A DNA stretch of 12,311 nucleotides, taken from positions 1 through 12,311 of the forward strand of contig SKQX01000104.1 in NCBI GenBank assembly GCA_007118795.1, read 5' to 3'. Position numbers and translations under genes: made by a program. This stretch comes from Thermoflexales bacterium (GTDB lineage Bacteria; Chloroflexota; Anaerolineae; B4-G1). This document shows positions 7,609-12,311 of this stretch, piece after piece. The notes beneath the pieces were generated by a model that had not been told where the DNA came from, did not search any database, and saw only the letters and a program-made list of their open reading frames with translations. How positions within the stretch are numbered: position 1 is the stretch's first letter; every line of letters begins with the position of its first letter.

Positions 7609-8027
7609 ATCCATGGGCTACCCCGCGCGGACCAGACTCCCGGCAGTCTCGATCCGAGGGGGGGGCGCCGTCTCAGCGTCGGGCTCAAGGCCACGCTCCG
7701 ACGACGCGGTGCACCGCTCCGGCCTGAACAGCGGACCAGGGGGCCGGGGACCAGTAACGAGAAGGGCCTCATCCTGGAGGTGAGGCTTTTCTCCTCGCCT
7801 GGCCCGCGGAATCCGAAGGCTGCTCCCTGCTCGGGAGGCTGACGTCGCCAGCCCAGGTGCCACATAAACTGGCAAGTCAGATTCCCTCAAGGCGGCGGGT
7901 CCTGAACGAGCTTGAGTCGGCGGGTGGAACACCTGCCGGTCCCAGTCAGCGGGCGGGGACCCGACCCATGCGACGACTAGCGCGAACGACAGGATGGTAC
8001 AAGCCCAGACAGAACCGGCTCACCTCG
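7609..8027. other. Gene-free, GC-rich spacer between convergent genes
   Basis: No reading frame here has a recognisable protein, and frames on both strands give low-complexity Pro/Arg/Ser-rich translations. Short inverted repeats occur at 7675-7697 (AGCGT...ACGCT with inner GGC/GCC), 7706-7717 (GCGGTGCACCGC, a perfect palindrome), 7766-7800, 7823-7837 (CTCCC/GGGAG) and 7837-7853 (GGCTG/CAGCC). None is followed by a clear T-run on either strand, so no standard intrinsic terminator is called for either converging gene. Some hairpins are expected by chance at this base composition. Confidence 0.6.
7766..7800 (+). other. Two mutually exclusive hairpins
   Basis: AGGTGAGG (7778-7785) can pair with CCTCGCCT (7793-7800) around a 7-base loop, an 8-bp stem with one G-T pair. 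The same TGAGGC (7781-7786) can instead pair with GCCTCA (7766-7771) around a 9-base loop. Only one can form at a time. This may be a terminator/antiterminator-like element after the phosphodiesterase gene or a chance result of CCTC/GAGG-rich sequence. Confidence 0.3.
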
Positions 8028-9683
8028 TCACTCCCCCGCCACGATGGCCGCCACATCCTGCTCCACGGTGTCGATGGGCTTCAGGTCGAATTTGTCGACC
8101 AGAACTTGGAGGACATCCGGTGAGACGAAGGCCGGGAGGGTGGGCCCGAGCCGGATATGGATGACGCCCTGGGAGAGCAGGGCCAACAAGACGATCACGC
8201 CCTTCTGCTCGTACCAGGCCAGGTCATACGAGATGGGAAGGTCGTTTACATCTTTAACTCCGAAGGCCTCAGCTAGCTGCTGTGCGACTACGACGAGGGA
8301 GTAGGAATCGTTGCACTGGCCGGCGTCGAGCACCCGGGGGATCCCTCTGATCTGTCCCAGTTGAAGCTTGTTGTAGCGGTACTTAGCACAGCCCGCCGTC
8401 AGGATCACGCTGTCGTCGGGCAGGGCTCGGGCAACCTCAGTATAGTACTCCCGGCTCCTACGACGACCATCGCAGCCCGCCATGACGACGAAACGCTTGA
8501 TGGCACCGTCCCGCACCGCCTCCACGATCGCGTCGGCAGCGCTCAGGACCGTCTCGTGTGCGTATCCGATGGGGATGGCTCCCGCCTCCAGTGGCTGCGG
8601 ACTCTCGCATTCCAAGGCCCGACTCACGACGGCGGAAAAATCCTTGGTGCCCCCCGGATCGCGGTCTGGTATGTGGGGTATGCCCGGCCAACCCGCCAGC
8701 CCGGTAGTGAAGATCCGATCCTGATAGGTCTCTCGGGACTCGACCAGGCAATTTGTGGTCATCAGTATAGCCCCATTGAACGTCTCGAATTCGTCGCGCT
8801 GATGCCACCACGACCCGCCGTAGTTGCCAACCAAGTGCGAGTATTTCTTGAAGGCGGGGTAAGCGTTGGCCGGCAGCATCTCGCCGTGAGTGTACACGTT
8901 CACCCCAGTGCCTTGGGTCTGTTCCAGCAACTCCTCCAGATCCAATAGATCGTGGCCACTGACCAGTATGGCGGAACCCTCCCTCACCTCCAGATCCAAC
9001 TCGGTAGGCTCGGGATGGCCATACGTGGAGGTGTTGGCCTCATCGAGCAGGGCCATGGCGCGGAGCCCCATCTCGCCGCATTTGAAGACGTTGCTCACGA
9101 ACTCGTCGACTCCGGCTCCATCGTCAGCCGCCATTACCAGGGCCTCCTCCATGAAACGGAATAGGGCGTCGTCCGTGTACCCAAGGATAAGGGCGTGATC
9201 TGTGTAGGCAGCTAATCCTTTCAGTCCGTAGGTCAGCAGCTCTCGCAGCGAGCGCACGTCCTCGTCGAGGTCGGGCTCGCCCATCACTCCCACGGCAGTC
9301 ACCTTCTCAATCAGGGAGTCCAAGTCCCAGCTCTGGCGAACCCAGGTAGCCATCTCCGGGAGGGGTACCGAGGGTGGAATCTCCAGGCGCTCCTTGAGGC
9401 GAGCCCGCAGTTCTACGGCCTGCTTTACGAGGTCAACGAAACGGGCCTGGTCGAAGTTCACGTTAGTGACCGTAGCGAAGAGTGCCTGGCACACGAACTG
9501 GTCTATCTCCCGATCGACGATGCCCGCCTCTCTCGCCTTCACGGCGTAGAAGGAGAGTCCCCTCAAGACCCACAGAAGGAGATCCTGCAAATGAGCTACC
9601 TCTGGCGTCTTACCGCAGACCCCTCTCCTGGTACATCCTTTGTTGCCAACCGTCTCCTGGCACTGGTAGCAGAACATGTTCAT
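8028..9683 (-). CDS. hcp: Hybrid-cluster protein (hydroxylamine reductase), class I
   Basis: A 551-residue cytosolic Fe-S protein, the normal length for class I Hcp. The N-terminal cysteines C5, C8, C17 and C23 (CX2C-X8-C-X5-C) bind the cubane cluster. The hybrid Fe-S-O cluster ligands can all be placed: H244 (SGHDL), E268 (THGEM), C312 (TTNCLVE), C404 (AGCDG, the persulfide cysteine), C432 (AGCAKY), C457 (GQCNDS), E492 and K494 (WYEQK). These match the Desulfovibrio numbering within two residues. The family reduces hydroxylamine to ammonia in vitro and is linked to nitric oxide reduction and S-nitrosation in vivo. The start is supported by GAGGAG at 9690-9695 on the minus strand, 6 bases before the ATG. 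The gene is monocistronic here, with no adjacent hcr reductase, so electrons probably come from ferredoxin or rubredoxin-like partners. Confidence 0.97.
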   Translation of the reverse strand: MNMFCYQCQETVGNKGCTRRGVCGKTPEVAHLQDLLLWVLRGLSFYAVKAREAGIVDREIDQFVCQALFATVTNVNFDQARFVDLVKQAVELRARLKERLEIPPSVPLPEMATWVRQSWDLDSLIEKVTAVGVMGEPDLDEDVRSLRELLTYGLKGLAAYTDHALILGYTDDALFRFMEEALVMAADDGAGVDEFVSNVFKCGEMGLRAMALLDEANTSTYGHPEPTELDLEVREGSAILVSGHDLLDLEELLEQTQGTGVNVYTHGEMLPANAYPAFKKYSHLVGNYGGSWWHQRDEFETFNGAILMTTNCLVESRETYQDRIFTTGLAGWPGIPHIPDRDPGGTKDFSAVVSRALECESPQPLEAGAIPIGYAHETVLSAADAIVEAVRDGAIKRFVVMAGCDGRRRSREYYTEVARALPDDSVILTAGCAKYRYNKLQLGQIRGIPRVLDAGQCNDSYSLVVVAQQLAEAFGVKDVNDLPISYDLAWYEQKGVIVLLALLSQGVIHIRLGPTLPAFVSPDVLQVLVDKFDLKPIDTVEQDVAAIVAGE

Positions 9684-9746
9684 CGAAATCTCCTCTTGGG
9701 TCGCTGTTCAGGTGGGATACTCCCAATGGTCCCCACCGACCGTACG

Positions 9747-9775
9747 ATAAGAACTCTGCGGTCACCGATTGTCTT
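9747..9775 (-). promoter_or_regulatory. Candidate promoter for hcp
   Basis: On the minus strand, AAGACA (9775-9770) and TCTTAT (9752-9747) are separated by 17 bases. Each matches the sigma-70 consensus at four of six positions. This would give a 5' leader of about 55-60 bases before the hcp ATG. The match is weak and could be chance. Confidence 0.25.
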
Positions 9776-9905
9776 CCATTCACCAGCCTGAGAACCGCAC
9801 GGACCGGTGAGTGGGCCTAGTCGAGCCACAATCTTGGTCCGGCGGCCGAGACAGCTCGCCCTTCATCGTGCCGCCGGCAAGCGATGATCTCGCGATTCTG
9901 GCCAA

Positions 9906-9922
9906 GTTATACCACTGATAAC
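9906..9922. promoter_or_regulatory. Inverted repeat, possible operator (GTTAT-N7-ATAAC)
   Basis: Perfect 5-base arms flank a 7-base spacer in one of the few AT-richer spots of the region. The dyad form suits a dimeric regulator, but the arms are short and no regulator is encoded in the window. Confidence 0.3.
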
Positions 9923-9934
9923 CGCGGGATGTCC

Positions 9935-9948
9935 GTGACAAGAGTCGC
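9935..9948. promoter_or_regulatory. CRP/FNR-like half-sites (GTGA-N6-TCGC)
   Basis: GTGA and TCGC six bases apart differ at one base from the GTGA-N6-TCAC core bound by CRP/FNR-family proteins. In several anaerobes hcp is controlled by HcpR, a member of that family, so the position upstream of hcp is suggestive. It is only one imperfect site, ~250 bases from the hcp start. Confidence 0.22.
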
Positions 9949-10101
9949 ATTCGGCGCAAACTGCGGAGCGGTGCCCGACAGGCGCAGCCGGCTTTCACCA
10001 GCGCTGTGCTGCTCGCCACACGCTCTAACCTCGTCCCCCGGACGCCCAGGAGCTAGGACAGCCCGTCGCTGGACCGAGCTGCCGCTGATCGACGTCGCGC
10101 A

Positions 10102-10245
10102 CTATCTGTAAGCCAGGTCTAGGTCTCCGCGATATCCGAGGAGGGGCGAATACTCGCTGGCGAACCGATGATGCTTGAGCTCCACCACCTGTTCGAGTTC
10201 CTGGCCCAGCAGCAACTCGTTCGCTTGCCCATAGCTGACATCCAT
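10102..10245 (-). CDS. Possible small protein or gene remnant, unrecognised
   Basis: A 47-residue frame from ATG at 10245 to TAG at 10102-10104 encodes MDVSYGQANELLLGQELEQV and continues to end in DLDLAYR. The codons look like those of the real genes here (many GAG, CTG, CTC, GTG; about 70% G or C at third positions by hand count), and composition is protein-like, with Leu/Glu-rich amphipathic stretches. The frame is open further upstream to 10389, but that extension looks less coding and runs into korD. There is no clear ribosome binding site. I do not recognise a family. It may be a genuine small gene, the C-terminal remnant of a decayed gene or chance. It would lie within the divergent spacer, pointing towards hcp. 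Confidence 0.25.
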   Translation of the reverse strand: MDVSYGQANELLLGQELEQVVELKHHRFASEYSPLLGYRGDLDLAYR

Positions 10246-10253
10246 GCCACAAT
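10225..10253 (+). promoter_or_regulatory. Candidate promoter for korDAB
   Basis: TTGCCC and CACAAT are separated by 17 bases, each matching the sigma-70 consensus at four of six positions, about 30 bases before the korD ATG. It is a weak match that overlaps the possible small reading frame on the other strand. Confidence 0.2.
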
Positions 10254-10283
10254 AGCTACCTAAGGTACGAAAGCGGATCTCGG

Positions 10284-10625
10284 ATGCAGGTAGAATCAGA
10301 ACGGCTTTTAGCCAGGCGAGTTGACCCAGTGACTGATAACAATTCCACTGACCAGAAGACTGACGACAGATCGAGACAGAGACTCCCACGAGGCCGTGTC
10401 ACCGTCTTTCCGAACTGGTGCAAGGGTTGCGACCTATGCATCGAGTTCTGCCCAATGGGGGTCCTCGGACGGGGGGAGGACGGGAGAGTCAAGGTACTCC
10501 ATGGAGAGAAGTGCACGGCATGCCGCTGGTGCGAACTCCACTGTCCAGACTTCGCCATATTCGTGTCGGATCTGGATTCGAGGGATGATGGATCTAGGTC
10601 CAGCTCTAAAGAGGAGAGCGAATGA
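10284..10625 (+). CDS. korD: 2-oxoacid:ferredoxin oxidoreductase, ferredoxin-like delta subunit (2x[4Fe-4S])
   Basis: A 113-residue dicluster ferredoxin-like subunit that would pass electrons from the catalytic beta subunit to external ferredoxin. Two CX2CX2CX3CP motifs are present: C46, C49, C52, C56 and C77, C80, C83, C87, each binding a [4Fe-4S] cluster. The core VTVFPNWCKGC is typical of KorD/PorD proteins. An unusual 38-40 residue hydrophilic, Asp/Arg/Gln-rich extension precedes the core, and the last ~15 residues are Ser/Asp/Glu-rich. No strong ribosome site marks the ATG at 10284; a GTG at 10329 is an alternative that would shorten the extension to about 24 residues. The stop overlaps the korA start (ATGA), placing it first in a coupled operon. 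Substrate class (2-oxoglutarate, pyruvate or branched-chain oxoacids) is inferred from the alpha and beta neighbours and remains open. Confidence 0.88.
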   Translation: MQVESERLLARRVDPVTDNNSTDQKTDDRSRQRLPRGRVTVFPNWCKGCDLCIEFCPMGVLGRGEDGRVKVLHGEKCTACRWCELHCPDFAIFVSDLDSRDDGSRSSSKEESE

Positions 10626-11767
10626 CAGCAAGACTGATGCAAGGCGATGAAGCCTGCGCGGAGGGCGCCGTTGCCGCCGGATGTCGGTTCTTCGCCGGCT
10701 ATCCGATCACGCCGGCCACCGAGATCGCCGAGACGCTGTCCCGACTGTTGCCCCGAGTTGGGGGCAAGTTCATCCAGATGGAGGACGAAATCGCATCGAT
10801 CGCGGCGGTAATTGGGGCATCGGTTGGGGGCGCCAAAGCACTGACGGCGACCTCGGGACCCGGATTTAGCCTGATGCAAGAGAACATCGGCTATGCCGCA
10901 ATGGCCGAGATTCCTTGCGTGATCATCGACGTACAGCGACTGGGCCCTTCCACAGGCCGCCCGACGAGCCCTGCCCAGGGGGACGTGATGCAGGCGCGGT
11001 GGGGTGCGCACGGCGATTATCCTACGATCGCTCTCGCGCCGTCAACGGTTCGTGAGGCATTCGATCTAACTGTACAAGCGTTCAACTTCTCCGAACGGTA
11101 TCGGACACCGGTGATCCTGCTTATGGACGAGTTGATCGGGCATATGCGGGAACGGGTCACGCTCCCGGACGCAGATACCCTCGACCTAGCGCGGCGCACG
11201 GAGACTCGGGTGCCGCCGAGATGGTACAAGCCCTTCGAGAACTTCCCCAACGGACCCAACGTGAACGTACCGCCGCTGGTGCCCTTCGGCGAAGGGTATC
11301 GATATCACATCACAGGCCTGCATCACGACGAACGGGGCTATCCCACCGACCGGCCGGAGGAGATACATCCGTGGCTGGACCGGGTCTTCGGCAAGATCGA
11401 GCGTAGTCTCTCGGACATCCTCCTATATGAGGGAGACGGAATCGAGGATGCTAACATCCTGGTCATCGCCTACGGGAGTACGGCCCGCGCCGCCCAGCAC
11501 GCGGTGAAGCAGGCACGAACGCGGGGCGGGCGGGTGGGATTTCTCCGCCTGAAGACCATCTGGCCGTTCGCCGAGGAGGTAGTCGAGCAAGCTGCAGCCC
11601 GGCTTCACCGCGTGGTAGTGCCGGAGCTCAACCGGGGACAACTGGTATTGGAGGTGGAACGCGTGGTAGGACGCCACAAAGTGCGGAGGGTCAACCGGGC
11701 GGACGGCGAGATGATACGGCCTTCAGAGATCCTGGCGGTCATCGAAGACCTGGAGGGAGCGGTATGA
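10622..11767 (+). CDS. korA: 2-oxoacid:ferredoxin oxidoreductase, alpha subunit
   Basis: A 381-residue alpha subunit of a ferredoxin-dependent 2-oxoacid oxidoreductase, which oxidatively decarboxylates a 2-oxoacid (probably 2-oxoglutarate) with CoA to an acyl-CoA, reducing ferredoxin. The N-terminal pyrimidine-binding domain shows GYPITPATEIAE (26-37), MEDEIASI (53-60), TSGPGFSLMQENIGYA (77-92) and GPSTGRPTSPAQGD (108-121). A C-terminal transketolase-like domain includes VIAYGSTARAA (281-291), TIWPF (312-316) and ELNRGQL (335-341). The gamma domain is not fused, so a separate gamma gene is expected. GAGGAG at 10611-10616 lies 5 bases before the ATG, and the gene overlaps both korD and korB by 4 bases. 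Substrate preference cannot be fixed by eye; related pyruvate and isovalerate enzymes share these motifs. Confidence 0.93.
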   Translation: MTARLMQGDEACAEGAVAAGCRFFAGYPITPATEIAETLSRLLPRVGGKFIQMEDEIASIAAVIGASVGGAKALTATSGPGFSLMQENIGYAAMAEIPCVIIDVQRLGPSTGRPTSPAQGDVMQARWGAHGDYPTIALAPSTVREAFDLTVQAFNFSERYRTPVILLMDELIGHMRERVTLPDADTLDLARRTETRVPPRWYKPFENFPNGPNVNVPPLVPFGEGYRYHITGLHHDERGYPTDRPEEIHPWLDRVFGKIERSLSDILLYEGDGIEDANILVIAYGSTARAAQHAVKQARTRGGRVGFLRLKTIWPFAEEVVEQAAARLHRVVVPELNRGQLVLEVERVVGRHKVRRVNRADGEMIRPSEILAVIEDLEGAV

Positions 11768-12311
11768 GCCAGATGAGCCAATCACTGGTACACCGGCGGT
11801 ATCTCCGGCACAGCAAGAAGTTCCCCAACGTCTGGTGCGCGGGCTGCGGTATCGGCATCGTCCTGGGGGCGATCATCCGCGCGGTGGACACCCTGGGACT
11901 GGATAAGAACGACGTCGCGATGATCTCCGGGATCGGCTGCACCGGTCGAATGCCCGTCTACGTGGACTTCAATACGATGCACACCACACACGGTCGCGCT
12001 CTGGCGTTCGCGACTGGGCTGAAGATGGTGAAGCCCGACATGAAGATGATCGTCGTCATGGGCGACGGCGACGCTCTGGCCATTGGGGGCAACCACTTCA
12101 TCCACGCGGCTCGTCGGAACATTGGCCTGTCCGCTGTCGTAGTCAACAACTCAGCTTATGGCATGACAGGAGGACAGCACTCACCCACTACTCCCTGGGG
12201 GATCCAGACCGCAACCACGCCCTACGGTCACATTGAGCAACAGTTTCCCATCTCCGAGCTGGCGGTTACGGCAGGGGCCTCCTTCGTCGCTCGCAGCACC
12301 GTCTACCACGT
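11764..12311 (+). CDS. korB: 2-oxoacid:ferredoxin oxidoreductase, beta subunit (3' end outside window)
   Basis: The first 182 residues of the thiamine-diphosphate-binding beta subunit; family members are usually ~270-300 residues, so about a third is missing. C25 and C28 (WCAGCGIG) and C59 (GIGCTGR) are three of the four cysteines that hold the [4Fe-4S] cluster, with the same 3 and 31 residue spacing as the Sulfolobus enzyme; the fourth should lie beyond the window. The ThDP motif runs from MGDGDALAIGGNH (99-111) to VVVNNSAYGMTGGQHSPT (125-142). H76 in TTHGRA is also family-typical. GGAGG at 11752-11756 precedes the ATG by 7 bases, and ATGA overlap with korA implies coupled translation, giving near-equal alpha and beta amounts. 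The gamma subunit gene is expected immediately downstream. Confidence 0.95.
   Translation, partial: MSQMSQSLVHRRYLRHSKKFPNVWCAGCGIGIVLGAIIRAVDTLGLDKNDVAMISGIGCTGRMPVYVDFNTMHTTHGRALAFATGLKMVKPDMKMIVVMGDGDALAIGGNHFIHAARRNIGLSAVVVNNSAYGMTGGQHSPTTPWGIQTATTPYGHIEQQFPISELAVTAGASFVARSTVYH

Larger units (their letters stand above)
9684..10283. other. Divergent intergenic region between hcp and korD
   Basis: About 600 bases separate the two outward-pointing genes, far more than two promoters need. The contents I can point to are weak promoter candidates at both edges, two inverted repeats (9906-9922 and 9935-9948) and a short minus-strand frame (10102-10245). The remainder shows no recognisable gene, RNA or mobile element on either strand. 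Confidence 0.5.

Noticed and set aside
7818..7850. The minus strand reads GTCAG, a CTCCC/GGGAG stem and GCAGCC, faintly like the SRP RNA S-domain.
   Set aside because: The invariant GGAA tetraloop context is missing and the rest of an SRP RNA is not visible.
7618..7932. 104-codon minus-strand frame in the GC-rich spacer.
   Set aside because: Translation is Pro/Arg/Ser-rich and featureless, as expected from GC-rich non-coding DNA; no ribosome site.
8000..8030. AGACAGAACCGGCTCAC on the plus strand resembles the 3' conserved P4 region of bacterial RNase P RNA (ACAGAA-CCGGCTTA).
   Set aside because: The partner motif GAGGAAAGTCCGG, nearly universal at the 5' side, is absent from the whole spacer, and no other RNase P core motif was found.
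9914..10339. ACTGATAAC occurs twice, near 9914 and near 10331.
   Set aside because: A nine-base match between two sites over 400 bases apart, one inside korD, is too short to treat as a repeat or shared operator.
10256..11011. Long (251-codon) minus-strand frame across korD and the start of korA.
   Set aside because: It is antisense to two well-supported genes and its translation has no recognisable motif and odd composition.

Overview
This window reads as a GC-rich bacterial chromosome segment with two parts: a plus-strand run of cell-surface glycan and membrane genes, then an anaerobic redox block. The organism is probably an anaerobic or microaerophilic member of the Chloroflexota. That is an inference from three things: a large membrane glycosyltransferase-like protein with soluble beta-rich C-terminal repeats, a GT4 enzyme with the 'PFRDGVSFRRGSLLA' loop, and a class I hybrid-cluster protein beside a ferredoxin-dependent 2-oxoacid oxidoreductase. 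No rRNA, tRNA, CRISPR array, insertion sequence or phage gene was seen.

Region 1 (1-7608, all plus strand, tightly packed). It opens with the 3' part of a trans-polyprenyl diphosphate synthase. A GT2 glycosyltransferase, a GT4 glycosyltransferase and a multi-pass DUF2142/GT-C-like membrane protein follow; the last two overlap by 4 bases (ATGA). Next come an ammonia-dependent-type NAD+ synthetase (nadE) and an alkaline-phosphatase-superfamily hydrolase or transferase that has a complete metal site and a hydrophobic insertion. A plausible joint role is isoprenoid lipid carrier supply, sugar transfer and trimming or phospho-decoration of a surface polymer. nadE is probably a housekeeping passenger.

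Region 2 (7609-8027) has no convincing gene. It lies between convergent genes, is very GC-rich and holds several short hairpins, two of which are mutually exclusive.

Region 3 (8028-9683, minus strand) is a single gene, hcp, a class I hybrid-cluster protein. All cluster ligands known from the Desulfovibrio enzyme can be located. It reduces hydroxylamine in vitro and is linked to nitric oxide and nitrosative stress defence in anaerobes.

Region 4 (9684-10283) is a roughly 600-base divergent spacer with weak promoter candidates, two inverted repeats that could be operators and a short minus-strand reading frame of uncertain status.

Region 5 (10284-12311, plus strand) is a translationally coupled korD-korA-korB set, cut off inside korB. 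It encodes the ferredoxin-like, alpha and beta subunits of a four-subunit 2-oxoacid:ferredoxin oxidoreductase. The gamma subunit is expected just outside the window. This enzyme and Hcp both work with low-potential electron carriers, so the divergent arrangement may matter, but nothing in the sequence proves a shared regulon.
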